DNA from: Empedobacter falsenii
Lineage (GTDB): Bacteria; Bacteroidota; Bacteroidia; Flavobacteriales; Weeksellaceae
DNA: 64,000 nt
Direction: 5' to 3'
Assembly: GCF_019308355.1 (NCBI RefSeq)
Contig: NZ_JAAGKM010000012.1
Span: 1-64,000 of the forward strand
The notes beneath the pieces were generated by a model. The model was not told where the DNA came from. It made no database searches and was given only the letters and a program-made list of their open reading frames with translations. Made by a program: the position numbers and the translations under genes. Of the stretch, positions 8,815 through 17,248 are shown piece after piece (position 1 is the stretch's first letter; every line of letters begins with the position of its first letter).

Positions 8815-9138
8815 ATGGATAAAATTATTTTAGGATTAATCTTTGGATTAACCATTATTAGCTGTAAATCGAAAGCTGATAAAAACAATACAGAGCAAAA
8901 AGCTCAGGCAATGACGGCTTGTGAACAAGCGGCAATAACACCAGGGATATCTGCGGCTAAAAAAGAGCTGATTACAAAATATTGTGACTGTTCGACAGAT
9001 AAAATGATGGATGAATTTACATATACAGAAATGATGCAAATGAATAATCCAACACCTGAATTACAAGAACGATTAATGAAATTAATAGAACCTTGTATCA
9101 ATGATTTGAAAACAAAATCTGCTGAATTAGGAGAGTAA
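8815..9138 (+). CDS. Small lipoprotein of unknown function
   Basis: 107 residues with a lipoprotein signal peptide: MDKIILGLIFGLTIISC, with the lipobox IISC cleaved before Cys17. The mature part is polar and contains three further cysteines (MTACEQ, KYCDCS) and another near the C-terminus (EPCIND), which suggests disulfides or metal binding. The arrangement resembles small Bacteroidota lipoproteins with a YCDCxxDKMM-type motif, but I do not recognise a named family. It lies 40 nt after aroQ and is followed by a terminator. Confidence 0.65.
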   Translation: MDKIILGLIFGLTIISCKSKADKNNTEQKAQAMTACEQAAITPGISAAKKELITKYCDCSTDKMMDEFTYTEMMQMNNPTPELQERLMKLIEPCINDLKTKSAELGE

Positions 9139-9143
9139 TAAAC

Positions 9144-9174
9144 AAAAAAGTCGGAACTATGTTCCGACTTTTTT
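9144..9174. terminator. Bidirectional terminator
   Basis: AAAGTCGGAAC-TAT-GTTCCGACTTT hairpin between the convergent lipoprotein gene (+) and engB (-), with A-run and T-run flanks. Confidence 0.9.
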
Positions 9175-9805
9175 AATATTCTTTTTTGTATTGTTCTTTC
9201 TTAAACTCGTCTACAAGATGTTCGTTCAAACTATCAATGTAGCCTAAGATTTCTAATTTACCAATTTTACTCGAAGCCGAACTTGTAAATATTTTTGGTA
9301 ATTCTTCCCAAGTTTTTAATAACTCGTTTTTGTAGTGATTCAAGTTTTTTTGCATTTGTGTACTCGTTAGTTTGTCTAATTTTGTAAACACAATCGCAAA
9401 CGGAATTTGTTTGTTTCCTAACCATTCCATAAACTGTAAATCTATTTTTTGAGGCGTGTGTCGAGAATCAATCAATAAAAAAACATTGACCAAGTTTTTA
9501 CGAAACTCAATGTAATCATAAATCATTTTATTGAAACCACCACGAACACCTTTTGGTGCTTTAGCAAAACCATAACCTGGTAAATCGGCTAAATACCAAG
9601 TATCGTCCATTTCGAATGTATTAATCAATTGAGTTTTACCTGGAGTTGCAGAAGTTTTAGCTAATGCTTTTTTATCTGCTAACATATTGATTAATGACGA
9701 TTTTCCAACATTAGAACGCCCAATAAATGCGTATTCTGGTTTGAAAGGATCTGGACAATCTGTATATTTTTGCGAACTTTTTACGAATTCAGCTTTTTTA
9801 ATCAT
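9173..9805 (-). CDS. engB: Ribosome biogenesis GTPase YsxC/EngB
   Basis: 210 residues, typical for the family. GTPase motifs appear in order: G1 GRSNVGKSS, G3 DLPGYG, G4 TKLDK and G5 SAS. The N-terminal FVKSSQKYTDCPDPFKPEYA is characteristic of YihA/YsxC. It assists late assembly of the 50S subunit and is essential in many bacteria. It lies 2 nt downstream of the alpha/beta hydrolase gene on the same strand, so the two probably form an operon. Confidence 0.96.
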   Translation of the reverse strand: MIKKAEFVKSSQKYTDCPDPFKPEYAFIGRSNVGKSSLINMLADKKALAKTSATPGKTQLINTFEMDDTWYLADLPGYGFAKAPKGVRGGFNKMIYDYIEFRKNLVNVFLLIDSRHTPQKIDLQFMEWLGNKQIPFAIVFTKLDKLTSTQMQKNLNHYKNELLKTWEELPKIFTSSASSKIGKLEILGYIDSLNEHLVDEFKKEQYKKEY

Positions 9806-9807
9806 AA

Positions 9808-10590
9808 TTATGCTTTAGTGGCTGGATCTAATTGTTTTTCGATTAGCCATTTGTATAAAATTTCGTTGAATAATTCAGGGTGTTCCATCATTGGAGCGTG
9901 CCCACATTTATCAATCCAAAATAAAGAAGCGTCTGGTAATTCTTCTTCAAATTCTATTGCAACTTCTGGTGGAGTTACATTATCTTGTTTTCCCCAAATC
10001 AAACAAACAGGCATTTTGATGTCTTTTAAATCATCTTTCATGTTAGATTTGATCGCGTCTCTTGCGATATATAAAGTTTTGATAGCTTTATTTCTGTCAT
10101 TTACAGTGTCAAAAACATCATCTACAATTTCTTTTGTAGCGATAGCAGGATCGTAAAAAACTTCGCGCGTTTTACGTTCTACATATTCGTAATTACCACG
10201 TTTTGGATAAGTTTCTCCAAAAGATTTTTCGTACAAACCAGAACTTCCTGTTAAACAAAGTGCTTTTACATATTCTGGATGTCTGTGACAAACCATCAAA
10301 CCAATATGTCCTCCTAAAGAATTTCCAACTAAAATAGCTGGTTCTTTAACGACTTCTTCAATAAAATTTGCAACATGTTTTGCAATATTTTTGATATTAG
10401 TATTGATGACAGATAAAGAATATAATGGCAATTCTGGTGCGAAAACCTTATATCCTCTTTGTGCATAATAATTTGTAAGTGAGCTGAAATTGCTAAGTTC
10501 ACCCATTAATCCATGAAGCAAAACAATTGGTTGTCCTTCTCCTTCTTCTATGTAAGAGAACTTATCTTTTTTCTTTAAGCTAAAAAACAT
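9808..10590 (-). CDS. Alpha/beta hydrolase
   Basis: 260 residues of the alpha/beta-hydrolase fold. The oxyanion-hole motif VLLHGLMGELSN comes first. The nucleophile elbow VGNSLGGH carries Ser in a GxSxG-like context, and the catalytic His sits in KCGHAPMMEHPELF; an acidic residue is expected near LIWGKQDNVTP. No signal peptide is present, so the enzyme is cytoplasmic. The substrate (ester, C-C bond or other) cannot be inferred. It is the promoter-proximal gene of an operon with engB, and the -7 box at 10610-10617 gives a 12-nt leader. Confidence 0.85.
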   Translation of the reverse strand: MFFSLKKKDKFSYIEEGEGQPIVLLHGLMGELSNFSSLTNYYAQRGYKVFAPELPLYSLSVINTNIKNIAKHVANFIEEVVKEPAILVGNSLGGHIGLMVCHRHPEYVKALCLTGSSGLYEKSFGETYPKRGNYEYVERKTREVFYDPAIATKEIVDDVFDTVNDRNKAIKTLYIARDAIKSNMKDDLKDIKMPVCLIWGKQDNVTPPEVAIEFEEELPDASLFWIDKCGHAPMMEHPELFNEILYKWLIEKQLDPATKA

Positions 10591-10609
10591 TTACTCGATA
10601 TTAAGTCGA

Positions 10610-10617
10610 CAAATTTA
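10610..10617 (-). promoter_or_regulatory. -7 box for the hydrolase-engB operon
   Basis: TAAATTTG on the minus strand is a perfect TAnnTTTG. The predicted start of transcription is near 10603, and the ATG at 10590 follows 12 nt later. Confidence 0.6.
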
Positions 10618-10796
10618 ATTAATTATATTTTTTATTTCGTGGTTTATATGAAAAACTTTAACAATCCATATTAATCACTTATCAAAACAAGGTCTATATA
10701 AACATTATTTCTCATTTTATACATGGGGTTAGCGTTAGAAAAAACATAACTATCTGATACTAAATTTTAAATTGTTGATAACTATTTCAATAAAAG

Positions 10797-10822
10797 TGGT
10801 AAAAAATGGTAATTTGTGGTAA
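10797..10822 (+). promoter_or_regulatory. Candidate MraZ operator: three TGGTAA boxes at 10-bp spacing
   Basis: TGGTAA occurs at 10797-10802, 10807-10812 and 10817-10822, in exact 10-bp phase, inside the units AAAGTGGTAA, AAAATGGTAA and TTTGTGGTAA. MraZ proteins of other phyla bind direct TGGG- or GTG-core repeats with about 10-bp phasing upstream of mraZ. Position, core and phase therefore point to autoregulation of the dcw cluster. Confidence 0.65.
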
Positions 10823-10831
10823 TATTTTATT

Positions 10832-10839
10832 TATTTTTG
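10832..10839 (+). promoter_or_regulatory. -7 box of the dcw cluster promoter
   Basis: TATTTTTG starts 9 nt after the last TGGTAA box and ends 13 nt before the mraZ ATG. MraZ bound to the repeats would cover the -33 region. Confidence 0.55.
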
Positions 10840-10852
10840 GAAAAATTCTATC

Positions 10853-11314
10853 ATGAATTCATTAATTGGAACATATGAGTGTAAGGTAGATACAAAGGGT
10901 AGGCTCCCAATACCAGCGGGTTTGAAGAAACAACTTGCTGAATGTTTGGAAGATGGCTTTGTGTTGAAAAGATCTGTGTTTCAAAATTGTTTAGAACTGC
11001 ACCCTATGAAAGAATGGGAAAAAGTGATGAATGATTTGAATAAATTGAATCGATTTGTGAAGAAAAACAATGATTTTATTAGAATTTTTACGGCTGGATT
11101 AAAAATTGTCGAAGTTGATGCAAATGGAAGGCTACAGATTTCAAAAGATTTAGTGAAATTTGCAGAAATTAATAAAGAAGTTGTTCTGAATTCTTCTGTA
11201 AACATGATCGAGATTTGGGATAAAGACAAATATGAAGAGTCGATTAATGTAGATGATTTAGATTTTGCTTCTTTGGCAGAAGATGTAATGGGAAATTTAG
11301 GAGAAGATGAGTGA
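10853..11314 (+). CDS. mraZ: Transcriptional regulator MraZ
   Basis: 153 residues with two tandem SpoVT/AbrB-like MraZ domains. Each carries the DxxxR motif: KVDTKGRLPIPA near residue 12 and EVDANGRLQISKD near residue 88. The protein forms rings and represses the division and cell-wall cluster by binding repeats upstream of its own gene. Such repeats are visible at 10797-10822. It is the first gene of the cluster and its end overlaps rsmH by 8 nt. Length and motifs are normal; the C-terminal tail is acidic. Confidence 0.96.
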   Translation: MNSLIGTYECKVDTKGRLPIPAGLKKQLAECLEDGFVLKRSVFQNCLELHPMKEWEKVMNDLNKLNRFVKKNNDFIRIFTAGLKIVEVDANGRLQISKDLVKFAEINKEVVLNSSVNMIEIWDKDKYEESINVDDLDFASLAEDVMGNLGEDE

Positions 11315-12212
11315 ATATCATAATCCAGTATTATTAAAAGATAGTGTTGATGCGTTAATTATTAACGAATCAGGTATATATGTAGATTGTACGTTCGGGG
11401 GTGGAGGTCACTCACGTGAAATATTAAGTCGTTTGGATCAAAATGGAAAATTATTTTCATTTGATCAAGATGTGGATGCGGTTCGCAATAAAATTGATGA
11501 TAATCGATTTGAGTTAGTTGAGCAAAATTTTAGATTCTTGAAAAATAATTTAAGATTTCGTGGAATAAAACAAGTGGATGGTGTTTTGGGTGATTTGGGA
11601 GTTTCTTCTCATCAGTTTGATACGCCAGAACGTGGTTTTTCAACTCGCTTTGATGGAGAATTGGATATGCGAATGAATCAGAATGCAAAACTTTCTGCCA
11701 AAACAATTATTAATGAATACGAAGAAGAAGATCTTGCTCGTGTTTTTTATGATTTTGGAGAATTGCAAGGTTCGTATCGTTTGGCGAGAGAAGTTGTGAA
11801 AGCAAGAGCAGATAAACAAATTAATACAATTGATGAGTTGAAGCAAATTTTTTCATTCATTCCAAAAATGAAAGAAAATAAATTTTTCGCTCAAATGTTT
11901 CAGGCATTACGAATCGAAGCAAATGATGAAATGGCTGCATTGAAAGAGATGTTAACGCAATGTGGAGAAGTGATAAAACCAGGTGGTCGTTTGGTGATTA
12001 TTTCGTATCATTCGTTAGAAGATCGTTTAACAAAACGCTACATGAAAAACGGAATGTTTGAAGGTGAACCTGAACGTGATGTTTTTGGAAATTGGTCGGC
12101 ACCTTTCAAACCTTTACAATCAAAGGTGATTGTGCCAACGCAAGAAGAAATTAATGAAAATCCAAGAGCGCGTAGTGCGAAAATGCGTATTGCGGTTCGT
12201 AATGAGGATTAA
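11307..12212 (+). CDS. rsmH: 16S rRNA (cytosine1402-N4)-methyltransferase
   Basis: 301 residues. It methylates N4 of C1402 in the decoding centre of 16S rRNA using S-adenosylmethionine. The N-terminus YHNPVLLKDSVDALI and the SAM loop VDCTFGGGGHS are diagnostic. GVLGDLGVSSHQFD and FQALRIEANDE follow, then the C-terminal GGRLVIISYHSLEDR and NPRARSAKMR. It overlaps mraZ by 8 nt and is followed by ftsL after 9 nt, the standard dcw order. Confidence 0.97.
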   Translation: MSEYHNPVLLKDSVDALIINESGIYVDCTFGGGGHSREILSRLDQNGKLFSFDQDVDAVRNKIDDNRFELVEQNFRFLKNNLRFRGIKQVDGVLGDLGVSSHQFDTPERGFSTRFDGELDMRMNQNAKLSAKTIINEYEEEDLARVFYDFGELQGSYRLAREVVKARADKQINTIDELKQIFSFIPKMKENKFFAQMFQALRIEANDEMAALKEMLTQCGEVIKPGGRLVIISYHSLEDRLTKRYMKNGMFEGEPERDVFGNWSAPFKPLQSKVIVPTQEEINENPRARSAKMRIAVRNED

Positions 12213-12221
12213 GAAATAGGA

Positions 12222-12581
12222 ATGGCAAAAAAGAAAAAAATATTACCAGAGAAAAAAACTTTTACAGGTTTGTTGAGAGGTGAGTTTTTAATCAAAACTG
12301 GCTCAGAACAAAACTGGAAGTTCATGTTGTATCTGGTAGGTTTGGCTTTTTTGAGTATTTCGAGTTCGCATTTAGTTGATCGTAAAGTGGTTCGAATCGC
12401 TGAATTACAAGATAAAGTAGAAGATTTAAAATCTCAATATACAGATAAGCATCGCGATTTGATGCGTATGCAATTAGAAACGGAAATTTTGGAGCGTACA
12501 GCAGTGTATGGTTTGAAAATTCCAGATAAACAACCTTATTATATAGTAGACAAAGTTTATGACGAAGTCAGCGAAAAATAA
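12222..12581 (+). CDS. ftsL: Cell division protein FtsL-like
   Basis: 119 residues of bitopic topology: a basic cytoplasmic N-terminus, one transmembrane helix (about residues 36-52, FMLYLVGLAFLSISSS), then a coiled-coil periplasmic segment (ELQDKVEDLKSQYTDKHRD). Sequence similarity to FtsL is always low. The assignment rests on this topology and on position between rsmH and ftsI, where Bacteroidota keep the FtsL-like (FtsL/DivIC-type) protein. It would join FtsQ and a DivIC-like partner in the divisome. It overlaps ftsI by 23 nt. Confidence 0.8.
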   Translation: MAKKKKILPEKKTFTGLLRGEFLIKTGSEQNWKFMLYLVGLAFLSISSSHLVDRKVVRIAELQDKVEDLKSQYTDKHRDLMRMQLETEILERTAVYGLKIPDKQPYYIVDKVYDEVSEK

Positions 12582-14541
12582 AAACAATATTGTCATCAAA
12601 GGATGGGTATTTGCCGGCGCGCTAGCGATTTGGGCCATCTTTATTATTGTTTTTATGTTTCGAATTAATATTGTAGAAGGGGTTGAATTAGAGCGTTTTG
12701 CTGAAAAGAATAATTTTAGATTAGATACCGTTACGGCGGAGCGTGGTAATTTATATGCTTCTAATGGTGCATTAATGGCTACAACTGTTACAAAACACAA
12801 CGTTTATGTGGATTTGACGGTGATCAAAGATGAATTATTTAAAACAGAAATGCACAATCTTGCCGATTCTTTAGGTAAGATGTTTACAAAATCTCCCTCT
12901 TATTTTTACGACAAATTTTCTACAGAACGTAAAAAGAAAAATCGTTACATGATGTTGGTGAAAGATTTGGATTATGAGCAATATCAACGCATCAAAAAAT
13001 TTCCAATCTTCAACAAAGGTCAAAACAAAGGTGGATTTATTCATGAAACTGAATCAAAACGAGAATTAATCGTTCAAGATATTGGTATTCGTACAATTGG
13101 TTACGATGATCAACGCGGAAAAGTTGGATTAGAAGGAGCTTATTCTGACTTATTAAGCGGTATTGAAGGTCGTCGTTGGGAGCAATTTATGGGACGTGGA
13201 AAATGGAAACCAATGAAAAGTTGGGAACAAGAGCCTCAAGCCGGATCATCTGTTTACACAACAATAGATGCCGATTTGCAAATGGTTGCTTATGATGCTT
13301 TGTACAAACAACTTTCTGAATTTGAAGCGCAACACGGAAGTGTGGTTGTGATGGAAGTTCAGACAGGGAAAGTTCGTGCAATTGTGAATTTATCTCGTAA
13401 AAAAGATGGAACATATATAGACGATTATAATTATGCGGTTGGTGAAGCTGCAGAACCAGGATCTACTTTCAAAACAGTTTCGTTGCTTGCAGCAATGGAT
13501 GATGGTTTTATTAATAAAAACTCGACAGTAGAAACGGGAGGTGGAAGTTATAAATTCTATGGTCGTACGATTACAGATACACACGGATACGGAACATTGA
13601 CTGTAGATGGCGTGATGAAAAAATCGTCTAACATTGGTACAGCTAAAATTATAAATAAATATTACGGAGAAAATCCAAAAGCTTTCTTCAAAAAAATGGA
13701 TAAATGGCATATGACTTCGCCTCTTGGAGTTGATATTCTTGGAGAAGGAAGTCCAATTATGCACCGTCCAGATAGTAAATCTTGGAGTAATATTACGTTA
13801 CCTGTAATGGGTTATGGATATGGTTTACAGTTAACTCCAATTCAAATTGTGACTTTCTACAACGCAGTGGCAAATAATGGTAAAATGTTGAAACCATTAT
13901 TTATGGATAAAATCACACGTAAAGGTGAACCTGATAAAATTTTCGAACCAGTTGTTTTGGTTGATCAATTAACTTCTTTGGAAAATGTAAAACAAATGCA
14001 AGAAATGCTTCGAGGAGCAGTAGAACAAGGAACGGGACGTATTATTAGTAATAGTAATTACGATATTGCTGGTAAAACAGGTACTGCTCGTGTTGATTAT
14101 TGGAAGCGAGACGGTAAAGGAATGCAATATCGTGCATCATTCGCAGGATATTTTCCAGCAGAAAAACCAAAGTATTCTTGTATTGTTGTTGTGCACAAGC
14201 CAAATACAGCCAAAGGGTTTTATGGAGGTAGTGTAACTGCTCCGGTTTTTAAGAAAATTGCCGATTGGGTATATTCAAAAACTCCCATACCTTTGCCACG
14301 CGATTTAGTAAAAAAGAACGCGGTGAAAGAGTTTAAAAAAGGAGATGATATTAATGTTAGTAATTCTAAAAATATAGTGCCAAATGTGACTGGTCATACA
14401 GGATCTAAAGCAATTCCGGTATTAGAAAATTTAGGGTTAGATGTACAATATTCAGGGTTTGGAAAAGTAACAAATCAATCCATTCCTGCGGGAACAAGAT
14501 TTAAGAAGGGTGAGACAATTTATTTAATGTTGGAAGGATGA
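12559..14541 (+). CDS. ftsI: Division-specific penicillin-binding protein (transpeptidase) with PASTA domain
   Basis: 660 residues. An N-terminal membrane anchor (about 14-35) is followed by the PBP dimerisation domain (about 50-200) and the transpeptidase domain (about 240-560). The catalytic triad of motifs is visible: STFK (Ser nucleophile, near residue 305), SSN (near 355) and KTGTA (near 505). A C-terminal PASTA domain (about 605-660, VPNVTGHTGSKAIPVLENLG) is present, as in SpoVD and many Bacteroidota FtsI proteins, unlike E. coli FtsI. It cross-links septal peptidoglycan with FtsW. It overlaps murE by 4 nt (ATGA). Confidence 0.95.
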   Translation: MTKSAKNKNNIVIKGWVFAGALAIWAIFIIVFMFRINIVEGVELERFAEKNNFRLDTVTAERGNLYASNGALMATTVTKHNVYVDLTVIKDELFKTEMHNLADSLGKMFTKSPSYFYDKFSTERKKKNRYMMLVKDLDYEQYQRIKKFPIFNKGQNKGGFIHETESKRELIVQDIGIRTIGYDDQRGKVGLEGAYSDLLSGIEGRRWEQFMGRGKWKPMKSWEQEPQAGSSVYTTIDADLQMVAYDALYKQLSEFEAQHGSVVVMEVQTGKVRAIVNLSRKKDGTYIDDYNYAVGEAAEPGSTFKTVSLLAAMDDGFINKNSTVETGGGSYKFYGRTITDTHGYGTLTVDGVMKKSSNIGTAKIINKYYGENPKAFFKKMDKWHMTSPLGVDILGEGSPIMHRPDSKSWSNITLPVMGYGYGLQLTPIQIVTFYNAVANNGKMLKPLFMDKITRKGEPDKIFEPVVLVDQLTSLENVKQMQEMLRGAVEQGTGRIISNSNYDIAGKTGTARVDYWKRDGKGMQYRASFAGYFPAEKPKYSCIVVVHKPNTAKGFYGGSVTAPVFKKIADWVYSKTPIPLPRDLVKKNAVKEFKKGDDINVSNSKNIVPNVTGHTGSKAIPVLENLGLDVQYSGFGKVTNQSIPAGTRFKKGETIYLMLEG

Positions 14542-16001
14542 GAAATTTAGTTGATGTATTATATAAAGTTTCCATCTCAGAAACGATTGGTTCAACAAAA
14601 GTTGAAGTCAATAATATTCAATTTGATTCAAGAAAAGTATCAAACGATGATGTTTTTGTTGCTGTAAATGGAGTTACAGTTGACGGTCATCAGTATATAG
14701 AAAAAGCGATTGGTTTAGGTGCTAAAGCAATTGTTTGCGAAGTTTTGCCAGAAAATTTAGTTGATGGAATAACGTATGTGAAAGTTGAAAATTCAACGAT
14801 TGCATTAGGAATTTTAGCTTCTAACTTTTATGGAAATCCAACAAAAGATTTAAAACTTGTTGGAGTTACAGGTACGAATGGAAAAACAACAACGACAACT
14901 TTGTTGTACGAATTGTTTACAAAATTAGGTTATGCTTGTGCATTAATTTCGACGATTAAAATTGTGATTGATGGTGAAGTGATTCCGTCTACCCATACAA
15001 CGCCAGATATTTTGACATTGAACAAAATGTTTCGCGAAGCGGTAGATAGAGGATGCGAATTTGCTTTTATGGAAGTTTCTTCGCACGGAATTCATCAAAA
15101 TAGAATTGCTGGTTTGCATTTTGAAGTGGCTGGATTTACGAATATCACACACGATCATTTAGATTATCACAAAACGTTTGCAAATTATCTTGCAGCAAAA
15201 AAGAAATTCTTCGACGATTTGCCAAAAACGTCTACGGCAATTTCGAATGCAGATGATAAAAACGGAAAAGTAATGCTTCAGAATACAGTTGCTACGAAAA
15301 AATTGTATGCGCTAAAAACTGATGCAGATTTTAAAGGAAAAATTATTGAACACCAATTTGATGGAATGCAATTAGAATTCAATGGAAAAGAATTCTGGAC
15401 ATCATTAATTGGTCAATTCAATGCATATAATTTATTATTAGTTTTTGGTGTAGCGTCAATTTTAGGACAAGATGAATTAGAAGTTCTAAAAGCGTTGAGC
15501 ACACTTGGAAATGTTGATGGTCGTTTTCAAACATTCAAAACAGAATCAGGAATTATCGTAATCGTAGATTATGCACATACGCCTGATGCATTAGAAAATG
15601 TTTTGGATACAATAGAAGGAATTCGTACCAAAAATGAAAAACTAATAACAGTTGTAGGTTGTGGTGGAGATCGTGATAAAACAAAACGTCCAGAAATGGC
15701 GGATATAGCGAGCGAAAAATCTAATCTTGCTATTTTTACATCAGATAATCCGAGAACTGAAGATGCAGAAGAAATTCTTCGTGAGATGGAAGTTGGTGTA
15801 AAAGCGCAATTTTATAATCGCACCTTGAAGATTACAGATCGAAAAGAAGCTATAAAAACAGCACTTAAAATGTCCGAACCAAAAGATATTATTTTGATTG
15901 CGGGAAAAGGTCACGAGACGTATCAAGAAATTAACGGAGTAAGAACACATTTTTCTGATGTAGAAGTTGCATCAGAATTGAGTAAAATATTGAACAAATA
16001 A
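14538..16001 (+). CDS. murE: UDP-MurNAc-tripeptide synthetase (MurE ligase)
   Basis: 487 residues with the three Mur-ligase domains. The ATP-binding loop is GVTGTNGKTTTTTL (near residue 110). EVSSHGIHQNRI and NITHDHLDYHKT mark the central domain, and VDYAHTPDALENVL begins the C-terminal region. The enzyme adds the third amino acid to UDP-MurNAc-L-Ala-D-Glu. The motif SDNPRTEDAEEIL contains DNPR, the signature of meso-diaminopimelate-specific MurE, so the peptidoglycan should be the DAP type. It is translationally coupled to ftsI. Confidence 0.97.
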   Translation: MRNLVDVLYKVSISETIGSTKVEVNNIQFDSRKVSNDDVFVAVNGVTVDGHQYIEKAIGLGAKAIVCEVLPENLVDGITYVKVENSTIALGILASNFYGNPTKDLKLVGVTGTNGKTTTTTLLYELFTKLGYACALISTIKIVIDGEVIPSTHTTPDILTLNKMFREAVDRGCEFAFMEVSSHGIHQNRIAGLHFEVAGFTNITHDHLDYHKTFANYLAAKKKFFDDLPKTSTAISNADDKNGKVMLQNTVATKKLYALKTDADFKGKIIEHQFDGMQLEFNGKEFWTSLIGQFNAYNLLLVFGVASILGQDELEVLKALSTLGNVDGRFQTFKTESGIIVIVDYAHTPDALENVLDTIEGIRTKNEKLITVVGCGGDRDKTKRPEMADIASEKSNLAIFTSDNPRTEDAEEILREMEVGVKAQFYNRTLKITDRKEAIKTALKMSEPKDIILIAGKGHETYQEINGVRTHFSDVEVASELSKILNK

Positions 16002-16004
16002 AGA

Positions 16005-17246
16005 ATGTTATACTATTTATTTGATTATTTAGAAGGTATCCATTTTCCAGGAGCGCGTATGTTTCAATACACGTCTTTCCGCGCGGGAATGGCAATTTTA
16101 TTGGCAATGTTCATCAGTTTGTTTTACGGAAAACGAATCATCAGTTATTTACGTAAAGAACAAATGGGCGAAATTGTTCGTGATTTAGGTTTAAAAGGGC
16201 AAGTCGAAAAAGCTGGGACGCCAACAATGGGAGGTTTAATCATCATTTTGGCAACATTAATTCCTACTTTACTTTTTGCGAGATTAGATAATATATATAT
16301 TATCATTTTATTGGTTTCAACAATTTGGTTAGGTGTAATTGGATTTTTAGATGATTACATCAAGGTTTTCAAGAAAAATAAAGATGGTTTAAAAGGAAAA
16401 TTCAAAGTTTTAGGACAAGTTGGTCTTGGAGTTGTAGTTGGATTAATGCTTTATTTCAGTCCAACAGTTACTGTAAAACATCAAGAAAATAGAGTAAAAA
16501 CAGTTGTAGGAACAGAACAAACAGAATACAGCCGACAAATAAAATTTGGTTCAGAAGAAAAAACATTAGAAACGACAATGCCTTTTGTAAAAGGAAATGA
16601 ATTCAACTATTCTGATATTTTGTTTTGGATGGATGCGCAAGATCGACCTACATGGGCGGTTGCAGCGATTTTTATTTTTGCGGTAATTTTTATCATTACA
16701 GCAGTTTCGAATGGAGCAAATTTAACAGATGGAATCGACGGTTTAGCAGCAGGTAGTTCGGCTGTGATTATGGCAGCCATCTCGATGTTTGTTTTCGTTT
16801 CTGGAAATTTAATGTTCGCTGACTATTTAAACATTATGTTTATTCCGCGTTCGGAAGAAGTCTTGATTTTTTGTGGAGCTTTTCTTGGAGGTTTGATTGG
16901 ATTTATTTGGTACAATACCTATCCAGCTCAAGTATTCATGGGAGATACTGGAAGTTTAACAATCGGAGGAATTATTGCTGTTTTAGCAATTATCGTTCGT
17001 AAAGAATTATTACTACCAATTTTGTGCGGAATATTTTTCGCAGAAAGTTTGTCAGTAATGTTACAAGTGTCTTATTTCAAGTACACGAAAAAGAAATTTG
17101 GTGAAGGTCGCAGAATCTTTTTGATGTCTCCTCTACATCATCATTTTCAGAAGCTAGGTTATCACGAAAGTAAAATAGTGGTACGTGCAATTATCATCGG
17201 AATCATTTTAGCGGTAATTAGTATTATTACCTTAAAGATTAGATAA
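16005..17246 (+). CDS. mraY: Phospho-N-acetylmuramoyl-pentapeptide transferase
   Basis: 413 residues, a polytopic membrane enzyme that loads phospho-MurNAc-pentapeptide onto undecaprenyl phosphate to make lipid I. Conserved MraY signatures are [30 protein letters not shown] (Asp-Asp pair), [13 protein letters not shown] and [12 protein letters not shown], with the C-terminal [12 protein letters not shown]. It is longer than the roughly 360-residue E. coli enzyme because of a hydrophilic insert of about 50 residues (about 155-210, rich in Lys, Thr and Glu) between membrane segments; this is my reading of the length difference. Three nt separate it from murE and two from murD. Confidence 0.96.
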   Translation: MLYYLFDYLEGIHFPGARMFQYTSFRAGMAILLAMFISLFYGKRIISYLRKEQMGEIVRDLGLKGQVEKAGTPTMGGLIIILATLIPTLLFARLDNIYIIILLVSTIWLGVIGFLDDYIKVFKKNKDGLKGKFKVLGQVGLGVVVGLMLYFSPTVTVKHQENRVKTVVGTEQTEYSRQIKFGSEEKTLETTMPFVKGNEFNYSDILFWMDAQDRPTWAVAAIFIFAVIFIITAVSNGANLTDGIDGLAAGSSAVIMAAISMFVFVSGNLMFADYLNIMFIPRSEEVLIFCGAFLGGLIGFIWYNTYPAQVFMGDTGSLTIGGIIAVLAIIVRKELLLPILCGIFFAESLSVMLQVSYFKYTKKKFGEGRRIFLMSPLHHHFQKLGYHESKIVVRAIIIGIILAVISIITLKIR

Positions 17247-17248
17247 AA

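Noticed and set aside
12474-12800. 108-codon minus-strand frame across the ftsL/ftsI junction
   Set aside because: It is antisense to well-supported dcw genes and has no recognisable motif.
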